Positions 1 through 8,428 are shown, counted from the first letter of the stretch. The stretch is DNA of 64,000 nucleotides from Halobacillus naozhouensis (GCF_029714185.1 NZ_CP121671.1:1240001-1304000); one strand, 5' to 3'. Numbers and translations are program-made. Notes: generated by a model not told the origin, from the sequence alone.

Positions 1-1
1 G

Positions 2-139
2 CTGGCCGATCAAATTTTCGTATTAAATCGTGGTACAATGATAGAACGTGGAACGCATAGTGAACTTTTGTCTGAAGGCGGCCAATATTACCTTATGTAT
101 CAAATGCAGCAGGGGGCCGTTAAAGAAGGTGCTATGTAG
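2..139 (+). CDS. ABC exporter, C-terminal end (partial, 45 aa)
   Basis: Open frame running in from the left edge and ending at TAG. The visible end (LADQIFVLNRGTMIERGTHS, then a GGQYYLMYQMQ segment) is the classical D-loop/H-loop-distal tail of an ATP-binding domain of a fused membrane/ATPase exporter (MsbA/LmrA/BmrA type): ADxIxVLxxGxxxExGTHxELL is typical of these proteins. The rest lies outside the window, so half-transporter partner and substrate cannot be judged. Given the yhe/yha neighbourhood elsewhere in the window, a YheH/YheI (BmrD/BmrC)-type multidrug exporter is possible, but this is inference only. Confidence 0.85.
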   Translation: MADQIFVLNRGTMIERGTHSELLSEGGQYYLMYQMQQGAVKEGAM

Positions 140-171
140 TTCTTATTTTAGTGGCTTATGAGGTGTCGCGT

Positions 172-1002
172 ATGAAAGACCATGATGATCAAAAGCCGGA
201 TATCATTGATGACGACTTATATGAAGAAATAGATGAAGAAGAATTGTATGAGCTAATTCAAGAAGAGAAGAGGCTGGCTTGGGAACGTGAACGGGAGGAG
301 AAGGAGGAACGAAAATCCAAGCGTCCGTTTCCGAGATGGCTGTTTTTTCTGATCGCCTTTATGATGGTGGTAAACATCATAGCTGTGATTCCGAAAACGT
401 TCTCGATTCCCGCTATTGACTTCTTAGTAACCTCAGCAAAGCTCTCTGCCAATCCAGAAATTGACCGTTATCAGGAAGCAGTCGTTGTGGTGGAGGCGGG
501 ACAAAGTAAAGGGACGGGTTTCGCGATCGATGCAGATGGGACGATTATCACGAACCATCATGTGGTTGAAGGCAAGAAGCGTATTTCTGTTGCTTTCCCT
601 GAACAAGGCTTGTTTGAAGCCACGGTTGTTAAGAAGTTTCCTGAAGTTGACTTAGCCGTATTACAAGCTGAGGGAAACGGTTTTCCACATCTTGCGTTAG
701 CTGAACAAACGTCTTTTGAAGAAGGAGAGCCTTTCTATTTTATCGGGAACCCGTTAAGCTTCACGGGAATCGCAAACAAAGGGACGATTATCGACACTAT
801 TACATTGGATGATTGGAATCAACCTGTTTTAATGCTTGATGCTCCCATTTATCGAGGAAATTCAGGCAGTCCGGTCATAAATCCTGAGGGGAAAGTGATT
901 GCGGTGGTCTTTGCCACGTTAGACCATGAAGAAAAAGGAAGAGTTGGTCTGGCTATCCCTATCGATTATTATTATGAGCGAACGAATCAAGGAACCCCCT
1001 AG
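172..1002 (+). CDS. Membrane-anchored trypsin-like serine protease (HtrA-like, no PDZ)
   Basis: 276 aa. An acidic and highly charged cytoplasmic segment (residues 1-55, rich in Glu) is followed by one membrane segment (about 56-73) and an extracellular trypsin-like domain. The triad is visible: His130 in TNHHVV, Asp160 in VDLAVL and Ser231 in GNSGSP. It resembles the protease domain of HtrA/DegP proteins but stops without a PDZ domain, so it is shorter than Bacillus HtrA paralogs (about 400-450 aa). Likely role: extracytoplasmic protein quality control or regulated cleavage. I chose the ATG preceded at 6 nt by GAGGTG; a GTG 21 nt upstream is possible but has no ribosome site. It sits alone between the exporter gene and sigI. 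Confidence 0.85.
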   Translation: MKDHDDQKPDIIDDDLYEEIDEEELYELIQEEKRLAWEREREEKEERKSKRPFPRWLFFLIAFMMVVNIIAVIPKTFSIPAIDFLVTSAKLSANPEIDRYQEAVVVVEAGQSKGTGFAIDADGTIITNHHVVEGKKRISVAFPEQGLFEATVVKKFPEVDLAVLQAEGNGFPHLALAEQTSFEEGEPFYFIGNPLSFTGIANKGTIIDTITLDDWNQPVLMLDAPIYRGNSGSPVINPEGKVIAVVFATLDHEEKGRVGLAIPIDYYYERTNQGTP

Positions 1003-1033
1003 GTAATAGGTAAAGTTACGTAGGGGGATTTTT
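995..1033 (+). terminator. Intrinsic terminator after the protease gene
   Basis: CCCCCTA pairs with TAGGGGG, with an inner GTAA/TTAC stem, followed by a T-rich stretch. It overlaps the stop codon. The following 340 nt up to sigI hold no convincing gene; only the putative sigI promoter was seen there. Confidence 0.7.
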
Positions 1034-1317
1034 AGGTATTAGTGGCTATGATTATACAGTTCTATAGTCTTGGTTAATGGGCGAAGTTACGTTGTTAACT
1101 TAATTATGGTTATTGTGTAATTCTAAATACCTGTTTTTTGAAATGATTATTTAATAAAATGTAAATCGTGTGTGGTGGAATACAAGTCGAATATTGAGTA
1201 AAATTGTCTTGCTCTATACAATACTCGCATACCTGCTTTATAGAATTAGTGAAAAATGCTTCAGTTTTATATGGTTGATACAAAATTGTAATAAAAATGA
1301 AACTTTTATTTAAAATA

Positions 1318-1345
1318 CACCCAAATAGATGGAATCTGAAACGAA
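1318..1345 (+). promoter_or_regulatory. Possible SigI-type promoter of sigI-rsgI
   Basis: CACCC at 1318-1322 and CGAA at 1342-1345, upstream of the sigI ribosome site, resemble the C-rich -35 and CGAA -10 elements described for SigI-dependent promoters, which include autoregulated sigI promoters. The C-run is shorter than the usual ACCCCC, so the call is tentative. Confidence 0.3.
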
Positions 1346-1373
1346 AATATTTACTAGCTGGAGGTGATGAAGG

Positions 1374-2111
1374 TTGATCAGAGGTCTTTTTCGAACGAAG
1401 GACACCTCCCTTGATGAACTGGTTGCAGCTGCAAAACAGGGAGACGACAACATTAAAAATGAAATGCTTAAACAGTATCAACCTTTTATCGCCAAAAGTG
1501 TTTCTGAAGTATGTAAGAGATACATTGATCCAACGAAAGATGATGAGTACAGTATTGGTTTGCTTGCCTTTAACGAGGCCATTGACGCCTATTCATGTGA
1601 CAGGGGAAGCTCATTCTTATCTTTTGCGAAGCTTGTCATTAAACGCAAAGTAATTGATTATATTCGAAATGAGCAAAAGCGTCTTAAAGTTGTTTCCCTT
1701 GACGAAGATTATGTTGAGGACGAACAAATGGAAAACCCTTCTGAGGTTAGAGCAGCGAAAGACCGCTATGTTCTTGAGACCGAAGCGTGGTATCGCAGGG
1801 AGGAGATTCGTGAATTTCAGGCTCATTTGCAGAAGTACAAGCTTTCCTTTGCTGAATTAACAGAGGCTTCTCCTAAACATGTGGATGCTAGAGAGTCAGC
1901 TATCCAGGTGGCGCGAATCGTTTATGAAAACGATGAGCTTCGTCATCAAGTGTTAGAAAAAGGCCGGTTGCCGATTAAAGATCTCATTAAAAAAGTAGAG
2001 GTCAGTAAGAAAACGCTGGAGCGAAACCGTAAATTCATCATTGCTATGGTACTCATCTTTTCCGGTGACTATGTGTATCTTAAAGATTATCTGAAGGGGG
2101 TGGGTATGTGA
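1374..2111 (+). CDS. sigI: RNA polymerase sigma factor SigI
   Basis: 245 aa, the usual SigI length. The N-terminal half has the sigma region 2 signature (DEYSIGLLAFNEAIDAY, then SFLSFAKLVIKRKVIDYIR), and the C-terminal half holds the SigI-specific helical domain ending in a helix-turn-helix (LPIKDLIKKVEVSKKTLERN). SigI is an alternative sigma factor for heat and cell-wall stress in Bacillus and for polysaccharide sensing in clostridia. The start is TTG, preceded by a strong GGAGGTGATG site; no better ATG exists. The stop overlaps the rsgI start by 4 nt, so the two are translationally coupled. Confidence 0.95.
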   Translation: MIRGLFRTKDTSLDELVAAAKQGDDNIKNEMLKQYQPFIAKSVSEVCKRYIDPTKDDEYSIGLLAFNEAIDAYSCDRGSSFLSFAKLVIKRKVIDYIRNEQKRLKVVSLDEDYVEDEQMENPSEVRAAKDRYVLETEAWYRREEIREFQAHLQKYKLSFAELTEASPKHVDARESAIQVARIVYENDELRHQVLEKGRLPIKDLIKKVEVSKKTLERNRKFIIAMVLIFSGDYVYLKDYLKGVGM

Positions 2112-3283
2112 GAAAAGGTATTGTCATGGAGCAGAGCAGAGCGTATACGATCGTGATGACAAATGATGGAACCTTCCATAAGGCAAAGCTCTTAAAACGG
2201 GCTGAAGTAGGAATGGAAGTATATTTTCGGCCTACGGTTGCCAAACATAGAGGTTTCACTCAGTTGTTCATGTTGCGCAAAGTCAAATTTGCCGCGGTTA
2301 CGTTAGCTTTATTGATAGCCTTCTTTCCAGCCTATCTGTGGTATGGGAGCAACAAAGCCTATGCCTATGTAAATATTGATATGAACCCTAGTGTTGAGCT
2401 AAAGCTTAATAAGAGAATGGAAGTCATTGATGTGATTCCGCTGAATGAAGACGCAGAGGTGCTTTTATCAAAACTCGAAAATTGGCAGCACGACCCTGCC
2501 TCAGAAGTCACCTTTGACATGATTACATTAAGTCAGAAATTAGGTTATATTAACAACCAAAATCAGGTATTGATTGGAGTAAGCTATGTAAATAAACATG
2601 ATGAGGATTTTTCTGCCAAAATTGAAAGCTATTTAGCCAAACAATCCTTTAATTTGTCTATAGCTTCCTATAATGTTCCCAGTCAAATGAGGAAACAGGC
2701 TAAAAAGGAGAAGGTATCGGTTAATGAATTGATGGCAGATTCACTTAGTGAAGCAAAGAACGAGGCTTCAGCGAAAGTTACGGTGGAGGCTGACGATAAA
2801 GCCATTATACAATCTTATTACAACAAATCAGAATCGTCAGAATCAACCGGCACTGAAATGAGTAAGCCATCCCAGCAGATTAACCGTGATTCCTCTAAAG
2901 AAATGTTCATTATCCCAAGGGAAAAATTTAAGCATCTACCTTCTCAAGCTAAGGAAAACCATAATCCTCCTGGGCAGGCAAAAAAAAAGAACCATTCATC
3001 TCCCCAGGGGCAAGCAAATAGAAGTGAGCAAGCCGATGAACATGCGAATGATCACCCTGCATCAAACAAAGAAAAAGCGAACAAAAATCATTCATCAAGA
3101 GCAAAAAATAAGGAACATAGCAAAACAGATCCTTCTAAAGGACCTGACCATAAACCGGATAAGAAACCGAAGCACGACCATAAAAATGGGAAAAACAAAG
3201 ATCATAACGGAAATGGTACTGGCAATAAGCATAACAATGGCAAAGTGAACAAAGAAAAGGGTAAAGGCAAAGGACCTCACTAA
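2108..3283 (+). CDS. rsgI: Anti-sigma-I factor RsgI
   Basis: 391 aa. Residues 1-57 form the cytoplasmic SigI-binding RsgI_N domain, followed by one membrane segment (58-79) and the conserved extracellular sequence AYAYVNIDMNPSVEL. The Asn93-Pro94 bond in this motif is the place where RsgI proteins are known to cleave themselves. Residues about 110-240 form the periplasmic alpha/beta region. The last 115 residues or so are a low-complexity tail rich in Lys, His, Asn and Gly, unlike the carbohydrate-binding modules of clostridial RsgI; it may contact anionic wall polymers. It starts at GTG inside the sigI stop codon behind AAGGGGGTGGG. Confidence 0.95.
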   Translation: MRKGIVMEQSRAYTIVMTNDGTFHKAKLLKRAEVGMEVYFRPTVAKHRGFTQLFMLRKVKFAAVTLALLIAFFPAYLWYGSNKAYAYVNIDMNPSVELKLNKRMEVIDVIPLNEDAEVLLSKLENWQHDPASEVTFDMITLSQKLGYINNQNQVLIGVSYVNKHDEDFSAKIESYLAKQSFNLSIASYNVPSQMRKQAKKEKVSVNELMADSLSEAKNEASAKVTVEADDKAIIQSYYNKSESSESTGTEMSKPSQQINRDSSKEMFIIPREKFKHLPSQAKENHNPPGQAKKKNHSSPQGQANRSEQADEHANDHPASNKEKANKNHSSRAKNKEHSKTDPSKGPDHKPDKKPKHDHKNGKNKDHNGNGTGNKHNNGKVNKEKGKGKGPH

Positions 3284-3310
3284 CACTTCGGCTGAACGAA
3301 GTGTTTTTTT
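3282..3310 (+). terminator. Intrinsic terminator of sigI-rsgI
   Basis: AACACTTCG pairs with CGAAGTGTT around a short loop and runs into seven T. Confidence 0.9.
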
Positions 3311-3434
3311 GTTGTTCATTCGGTGAATGGATAGGGCAGGACAGAAAAAGAAGAAAGGTCGCTGGTATGTAAAGAAGTAAATAAGTTCAGACAAGCTTTA
3401 TAAAGCTGCCCCATTTGGACAAAAAGGCATTTTT

Positions 3435-3560
3435 ATGAAGAGTTACCTATCAGCCCATAGAAGAGTAGAGAGTAAATTCATCGGTAAATTGCTACATATC
3501 GATATATACCATGATCGTGACATCGAACTAGACATCCCGATCGATTATTCAGTACGATAG
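3435..3560 (+). CDS. Possible small protein, 41 aa, unknown
   Basis: An ATG-started frame in the 320-nt gap between rsgI and yhcX. It encodes a basic start (MKSYLSAHRRVESKFIGK) and an acidic, beta-like end (DIELDIPIDYSVR). An AAAAAGG stretch lies about 9 nt upstream of the ATG, a weak ribosome site. I do not recognise it. Composition looks more coding-like than the rest of the gap, but a chance frame is equally possible. Confidence 0.25.
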   Translation: MKSYLSAHRRVESKFIGKLLHIDIYHDRDIELDIPIDYSVR

Positions 3561-3605
3561 AAGTGAATTGCTCATAAGACTCCTCATAGAAAGGAAACGA
3601 CCTTT

Positions 3606-5168
3606 ATGTCTAAACTTGATTTATCACTGTTTGAGAAAAAGATGATTGTCCGTAATATGGTAGTGAATGATATAGAACAAATTTTCGCGTTGCAAAAGTT
3701 GTGTTTTCCGAATATGGAACCATGGGAGAGGGCTCATCTTGAAAGTCACCTCAGGCATTTTCCTGAAGGGCAGTTTGTTGTCGAATATGATGGTGATATT
3801 ATAGGAAGCTGTTCAAGCCTGATTGTTAATTTTGACGAATATGATGATAAGCATACATGGGACGATATAACGGATGAAGGATATATCACAAACCATGACC
3901 CAGATGGGTACAACCTGTACGGAATTGAAGTGATGGTTCATCCGGAATTTCGCCGGATGAAGATTGGTCGAAGGTTGTATGAAGCCAGAAAAGAATTGGC
4001 GCGCGAAATGAACTTAAAGAGTATCATCATCGGCGGCCGAATTCCGAAATACCATAAATATGAGCAGGAGATGTCTCCTAGAGAGTATGTAGAAGAGGTA
4101 CGCAATCAAAATATTTATGATCCTGTCTTAACCTTCCAAATCATTAACGGGTTCACCGTAATGCGCATCAATCCGAATTATTTGCCGGATGATAAGGCTT
4201 CTTCCAAATACGCTACGTTAATGGAATGGAATAACATTGATTACCGGGCGCGAACGAAGCGCCATTTTAAGACGAGCCATCCGGTGCGCATTATGGTCAT
4301 TCAATACATGATGAAAAACATCGATTCCTTCGAAGAATTCAGCAGGCAGTGTGAGTATTATGTTGATGTTGCAGCGGATTATGGATCAGACTTTGCTGTG
4401 TTTCCGGAAATCTTCACTACGCAGTTAATGTCTTTTCTCGAGGAAAAGGTACCGTCCAAAGCTGTAAGGAGACTGTCTGACTATACCGAGGACTATATTC
4501 GCATGTTTGAACATCTGGCTGTGAAGTACAATGTGAACATTATCGGCGGCTCTCATTTCGTAGAAGAAGATGAGCAAATTTATAACATATCCTACCTCTT
4601 CAGACGTGATGGTACGATTGAGAAGCAATACAAAATCCACGTTACACCGAATGAACGCACATGGTGGGGTATTCAGCCTGGCGATGCGGTGAAGGTGTTT
4701 GATACCGATTGTGGGAAAATTGCCATTCAAATTTGTTACGATATCCAGTTTCCTGAGCTGGCCCGCTATGCCGTGGATCAGGGAGCCAATATTATCTTCG
4801 TGCCATTCTGCACCGATGATCGTCAAGGCTATTTGCGAGTTCGTTATTGTGCTCAGGCAAGAGCTGTTGAAAATCAGGTATACACGGTAATCGCTGGGAC
4901 GGTTGGCAATATGACACAAGTTGAGAACATGGATATTCAATATGCTCAATCTGGCATTTTTACTCCTTCTGATTTTGAATTTGCACGCGATGGTGTAGTA
5001 GGGGAGTGTAACCCTAATGTGGAAACTGTTGTGGTCGGAGATGTCGACTTGGAAGTTTTACGAAGACAGAGAAAGTCAGGTACCGTAAGACAGCTCCGTG
5101 ATCGCAGACGTGATTTATTTGAGTTGAATTATCATATTGATACAGAGGTGAAACCGGATCGGACGTAA
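3606..5168 (+). CDS. yhcX: GNAT acetyltransferase-nitrilase fusion, YhcX type
   Basis: 520 aa fusion. Residues about 12-190 form a GNAT domain with the acetyl-CoA binding stretch VHPEFRRMKIGRRLYEA. Residues about 225-500 form a carbon-nitrogen hydrolase with all three catalytic residues: Glu268 (VFPEIF), Lys343 (QYKIHVTPNE) and Cys377 (IQICYDIQFPE). Length and sequence match B. subtilis YhcX along the whole protein. The hydrolase class splits amide or nitrile bonds; the substrate of this fusion is not known to me. AAGGAAA lies upstream of the ATG. The two-component genes yhcYZ follow, as they lie near yhcX in B. subtilis. Confidence 0.93.
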   Translation: MSKLDLSLFEKKMIVRNMVVNDIEQIFALQKLCFPNMEPWERAHLESHLRHFPEGQFVVEYDGDIIGSCSSLIVNFDEYDDKHTWDDITDEGYITNHDPDGYNLYGIEVMVHPEFRRMKIGRRLYEARKELAREMNLKSIIIGGRIPKYHKYEQEMSPREYVEEVRNQNIYDPVLTFQIINGFTVMRINPNYLPDDKASSKYATLMEWNNIDYRARTKRHFKTSHPVRIMVIQYMMKNIDSFEEFSRQCEYYVDVAADYGSDFAVFPEIFTTQLMSFLEEKVPSKAVRRLSDYTEDYIRMFEHLAVKYNVNIIGGSHFVEEDEQIYNISYLFRRDGTIEKQYKIHVTPNERTWWGIQPGDAVKVFDTDCGKIAIQICYDIQFPELARYAVDQGANIIFVPFCTDDRQGYLRVRYCAQARAVENQVYTVIAGTVGNMTQVENMDIQYAQSGIFTPSDFEFARDGVVGECNPNVETVVVGDVDLEVLRRQRKSGTVRQLRDRRRDLFELNYHIDTEVKPDRT

Positions 5169-5178
5169 GACCCAGCCA

Positions 5179-5209
5179 AAAGTCGAACCAGCTATGGTTC
5201 GTCTTTTTC
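5179..5209 (+). terminator. Intrinsic terminator after yhcX
   Basis: CGAACCA/TGGTTCG stem extended by AAAAG/CTTTT around a T/T mismatch, loop GCTA. It excludes the upstream ATG at 5211 as the likely start of the next gene. Confidence 0.8.
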
Positions 5210-5264
5210 TATGTCGTGTTATAATCATTGTGTGAATTTTCTACATAAAGAAAAGGTGATGTTC

Positions 5265-6686
5265 ATGCACGATTCTTCATCTCAACTGGAAACGTTAAAA
5301 AATATTGCTGAATTATTGAATGAGTCTACTAATAAAGAGGTACTCGGAGATGTGTTGAGGAAGTTCATTTCCATGACTGACTTTGAAACGGGGTGGATTT
5401 TTCTTGAAAATGAAGCGGGAGTGCAGCTTGTGGCGGATGATGGGCTTCCTCCTGCGTTAGCTCGCAATCAGAAGCAGAGGATGTGCGGGGAGGACTGCCA
5501 TTGTGTATCGCGATATAAAAATGGCCGGTTGACGAAGGCTACAAGCATTATTGCCTGCAAGCGGATTGAACAGGCGCTTGAGGAAGGAAGCGAGGGGACA
5601 GATGGCATTACACACCATGCAACGGTGCCCTTGCAAACGCCGGAGAGATCATTTGGTCTGTTCAATGTCGCGATGAGACATAAGACAAGTTACTCTGAAG
5701 ACCTGCAATTATTAGAGTCGATTGCGCTGCAGATTGGAACAGCGCTTGAACGAATCGAACGGTTTGAAGCGGAGGAAAAATGGAGCAGGCTGCTCATGAA
5801 ATCGCACGAGTTAACGAAAAGCATCCAAGAGGCTGATACGTTACGTAGCTTACGAACCACTTTAGAACATGGATTGCAAGTAATGTACCCAAGATGTTCG
5901 GTTCAGTGGGCGAGCGGAGAAGTGGACGACGAAGCAGCTGATTCGTTCGGAAGTATGAGCCCACATCTGATCCCCATAAACGGGCGGTCTTTTTCTAAGT
6001 CAGAGGTGGAGATTTTTGAACTGGTGAAGGAATATAGTAGGGTAGCAGGGCGAAAACTGTTGCTTAATGAAAAAGAAAAAGTTATGGCCAGGAGAGAAGA
6101 AAGGTCGCGATTTGCCCAGGATTTACATGATTCCGTCAATCAATTGCTTTTTTCAATCGTGCTTACCTCAAAAGCAGCCAGCCGTTCAGCTGACTCGTTT
6201 CCTGCACTGCAAGAGCAAGTGGATTACATCCATGACATTTCTTCCCAAGCATTGAAGGAAATGCGCACATTAGTGACCGAAGAAAAGGGCGGCCGATTTA
6301 AAGAAGGAATACTGGCAGAATTACGCTCTTACGCAAACACGATTGGGCTTCGGTGTACCGTTGATTCTACGGGAACCACCTCTATTCCTTATGCTGTGGA
6401 GGAAACGCTGTTTCGGATTGGCCAAGAGGCACTGCATAATGTTTGGAAGCATGCCAAAGTTGACGTGGTCGAGGTCACATTACAAAAATTTCGTCACCAA
6501 GTGATTCTTGTGATCCATGATGAAGGGATAGGCTTTACGAATTCAGATTGTGGTGATCACTGTTTTGGGTTACCGGGGATGAACGAGAGAGCTGCCCAAC
6601 ATCGTGGCCAGGTTAAGATCACGAGTCAGCCCGATTGCGGGACAACGGTGCGGGTGGAGATACCCATAGAAGGGGGGAGAAGTTAA
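5265..6686 (+). CDS. yhcY: Sensor histidine kinase with cysteine-rich GAF domain (YhcY/AirS type)
   Basis: 473 aa and no membrane segment, so cytosolic. A GAF domain (about 1-165) carries Cys74, Cys78, Cys80 and Cys98. In Staphylococcus AirS (former YhcS), the homolog, four GAF cysteines hold a redox-active [2Fe-2S] cluster. A HisKA_3 dimerisation domain follows (FAQDLHDSVNQLLFS, phospho-acceptor His288), then an HATPase domain (N box around GQEALHNVWKHA; DEGIGF; FGLPGMNERA). This is the NarX/LiaS kinase class. Likely role: oxygen or redox sensing. AAAGG sits 8 nt before the chosen ATG; an earlier ATG at 5211 falls in the preceding terminator. yhcZ follows after 2 nt. Confidence 0.93.
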   Translation: MHDSSSQLETLKNIAELLNESTNKEVLGDVLRKFISMTDFETGWIFLENEAGVQLVADDGLPPALARNQKQRMCGEDCHCVSRYKNGRLTKATSIIACKRIEQALEEGSEGTDGITHHATVPLQTPERSFGLFNVAMRHKTSYSEDLQLLESIALQIGTALERIERFEAEEKWSRLLMKSHELTKSIQEADTLRSLRTTLEHGLQVMYPRCSVQWASGEVDDEAADSFGSMSPHLIPINGRSFSKSEVEIFELVKEYSRVAGRKLLLNEKEKVMARREERSRFAQDLHDSVNQLLFSIVLTSKAASRSADSFPALQEQVDYIHDISSQALKEMRTLVTEEKGGRFKEGILAELRSYANTIGLRCTVDSTGTTSIPYAVEETLFRIGQEALHNVWKHAKVDVVEVTLQKFRHQVILVIHDEGIGFTNSDCGDHCFGLPGMNERAAQHRGQVKITSQPDCGTTVRVEIPIEGGRS

Positions 6687-6688
6687 CC

Positions 6689-7324
6689 ATGATAAAGATT
6701 GTCATTGCTGATGACCACCAGGTCGTGAGAAAAGGACTGGTATTCTTCTTTCAAACTCAGGATGATATTGAAGTGGTTTATGAGGCGGCGAACGGCAAGG
6801 AAATCATTCATTATCTGGAAGATCATCCGGCTGATGTTGTGCTAATGGATATTCAAATGCCGCTGATGGATGGTATTGAAGCAACAACACAGCTTCGAAA
6901 GCAATTTCCAGCCATCAAAATAGTCATGCTTACGAGTTTTTCCGATTACGATACTGTAATTCCTGCGATTCAGGCAGGTGCTAACGGGTACCAAATGAAG
7001 GACATTGAGCCGGACCAATTGGCTGATGTGATTAGGCGAGTACATAAAGACGAAACAATGATTGATGCTAAAGCGGCTACCCAGCTGATGACACATGTGA
7101 CGGGGGATCATCAACGGGAAGAAGAGAAGCGTCTTCAGGATTTAACGCGACGGGAAAAGGATGTACTGAAGGAGATTATGAAAGGATGCAGCAATAAGGA
7201 GATTGCTGATCATTTGTTTATTACCGAAAAAACAGTAAAAACACACTTATCGAACATATTCTCAAAACTGGAAGTTCACGACCGCACCCAGGCCGCCCTG
7301 TTTGGAGTCAAATACATGAAATAG
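6689..7324 (+). CDS. yhcZ: NarL-family response regulator (YhcZ/AirR type)
   Basis: 211 aa. The receiver domain has the acidic pair in IADDH, phospho-acceptor Asp54 in VLMDIQMP and the conserved Lys in YQMKDIEP. The C-terminal LuxR/NarL helix-turn-helix reads LTRREKDVLKEIMKGCSNKE, then IADHLFITEKTVKTHLSNIF. It is the partner of the adjacent kinase; the pair is cotranscribed with GGGGGGAGA as ribosome site at the end of the kinase gene. AirSR in Staphylococcus controls redox, wall and virulence genes, but the target set here is unknown. Confidence 0.94.
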   Translation: MIKIVIADDHQVVRKGLVFFFQTQDDIEVVYEAANGKEIIHYLEDHPADVVLMDIQMPLMDGIEATTQLRKQFPAIKIVMLTSFSDYDTVIPAIQAGANGYQMKDIEPDQLADVIRRVHKDETMIDAKAATQLMTHVTGDHQREEEKRLQDLTRREKDVLKEIMKGCSNKEIADHLFITEKTVKTHLSNIFSKLEVHDRTQAALFGVKYMK

Positions 7325-7340
7325 TTCCTTACAATAAATC

Positions 7341-7379
7341 CCACCTCAGGTCATCCAGTTTCTGGATGACCTGAGGTGG
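7341..7379. repeat. Perfect hairpin repeat, short copy (18-bp stem)
   Basis: CCACCTCAGGTCATCCAG, loop TTT, then the exact reverse complement. It lies between yhcZ and the convergent yhdB, where it could end both transcripts. The stem and loop recur unchanged about 3.3 kb away after spoVR, and the left flank (CAATAAA-CCC) is also shared. Confidence 0.85.
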
Positions 7380-7384
7380 TAATT

Positions 7385-7618
7385 TTATACATATAGGGAA
7401 GGCTGTGTCGTAGCTTGCGCGTGGTCGATATAGTGTAACAGGCTTTCATGGCTTTCGAGCAAGGTGGTCTCATGTCCGGGGTAGTGGAAAGCGTGAAGAA
7501 ATGCTTCTATTTTCTTAGAGAGAAAATGGTCACGGGTTCTTACCATGAGAATAAGCAAATCGTCCCACTGTCCCCAGATCATGTAATGCAATGCTTTGTC
7601 ATAATCTTGATAATACAT
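7385..7618 (-). CDS. yhdB: YhdB-family small protein
   Basis: 77 aa. The sequence DYDKALHYMIWGQWDDLLIL, then MVRTRDHFLSKKIEAFLHAF, ending LLHYIDH, resembles Bacillus YhdB, a small cytosolic protein of unknown function. It is aromatic and histidine rich with no membrane segment. GGATGAAG lies upstream of the ATG. Position beside yhcZ agrees with B. subtilis gene order, which supports the name. The role is not known. Confidence 0.75.
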   Translation of the reverse strand: MYYQDYDKALHYMIWGQWDDLLILMVRTRDHFLSKKIEAFLHAFHYPGHETTLLESHESLLHYIDHAQATTQPSLYV

Positions 7619-7795
7619 GAATTTTCACTTCATCCTTCCTCAGAAAGGATTGTTTTTATTGTCTCCATGAAGGGTAAGAATGAATCAGAAAGTTCTTCAC
7701 AGAAATGGAAAATTCGACAGTATTCTTTTTCAAAAAGGATTGGTATGATGGTATGGAAATGATTTACTTGGTAAGGATGGAAGGAGATATCAGTC

Positions 7796-8263
7796 ATGGA
7801 AGAACGATATTGGCTATGGGTTAACCTTGGAGGAGTATGCGCATTTGGATTGTTTATCCTGATCAGTTTATGTACAGCCATTAACGGGCCTGCCCAGGGT
7901 GCCATCGTCATCATTAGTGAGATCATCGCTGTACTTAGTTTCATTTTTGCGGGAGTGACGCTGTATTACATAAAAGACCGGCAACGCTGGTTTGCGATTT
8001 CTGTACTCTCATTTATCGGTGTATGGATCGTATTTGGAATTGGCTACGAAGTTGGTGTGAATCAGGAAACGAATCATAGCTGGGTTTGGTTTTATTTATA
8101 TTATGTTGTGTTTATTGCCAGCTTGGTCTTGCTGCGATATAGTTACGCCAAAATACAGGGACTATATAAATTGGCACCGGTATTTTTTATATTTTTTAAT
8201 GCTATGCTGACTTTATACATGGTAACGATTCACATCTGGTTTATGCTCCCATTTGGTGACTGA
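7796..8263 (+). CDS. Integral membrane protein, unknown
   Basis: 155 aa with about five membrane segments (roughly 7-29, 35-58, 65-85, 97-117 and 125-150) and short loops. I do not recognise the family. GGAAGGAG lies upstream of the ATG and an intrinsic terminator follows, so it appears to be a single-gene unit. A transporter, a sensor or a small scaffold protein are all possible; nothing in the sequence decides between them. Confidence 0.8.
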   Translation: MEERYWLWVNLGGVCAFGLFILISLCTAINGPAQGAIVIISEIIAVLSFIFAGVTLYYIKDRQRWFAISVLSFIGVWIVFGIGYEVGVNQETNHSWVWFYLYYVVFIASLVLLRYSYAKIQGLYKLAPVFFIFFNAMLTLYMVTIHIWFMLPFGD

Positions 8264-8268
8264 TCCAG

Positions 8269-8302
8269 CAGTCCTTTCTAGTATGAGAGGGCTGTTTTTT
8301 TA
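8269..8302 (+). terminator. Intrinsic terminator
   Basis: CAGTCCTTTC pairs with GAGAGGGCTG (with G-T wobbles), followed by seven T. Confidence 0.8.
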
Positions 8303-8370
8303 TTCTGAAAAATTGTCATCTGATCTTTAGTCCTTGCTAAAGTTCTGTGAAATTTCATCTATGCAAATTT

Positions 8371-8400
8371 AGTATATAAGTTCCTCCAAGACACATACTA
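8371..8400 (+). promoter_or_regulatory. Sigma-G/sigma-F type promoter of the spore lipoprotein gene
   Basis: CATACTA at 8394-8400 is an exact forespore -10 element. AGTATA at 8371-8376 matches 4 of 6 bases of the TGAATA -35 with a 17-nt spacer. It lies 28 nt upstream of the start codon. Confidence 0.65.
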
Positions 8401-8428
8401 CAAATAAGCTTGGAAGGAGGAATACACC

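Noticed and set aside
1110..1481. 123-codon minus-strand frame between the protease and sigI genes
   Set aside because: No ribosome site, odd residue composition, and it overlaps the start of sigI.
3095..3394. Hydrophobic minus-strand frame over the rsgI end
   Set aside because: Mirror of the Lys/Asn-rich rsgI tail; crosses the rsgI terminator.
4425..4949. 174-codon minus-strand frame inside yhcX
   Set aside because: Fully inside a well-supported gene; no ribosome site.
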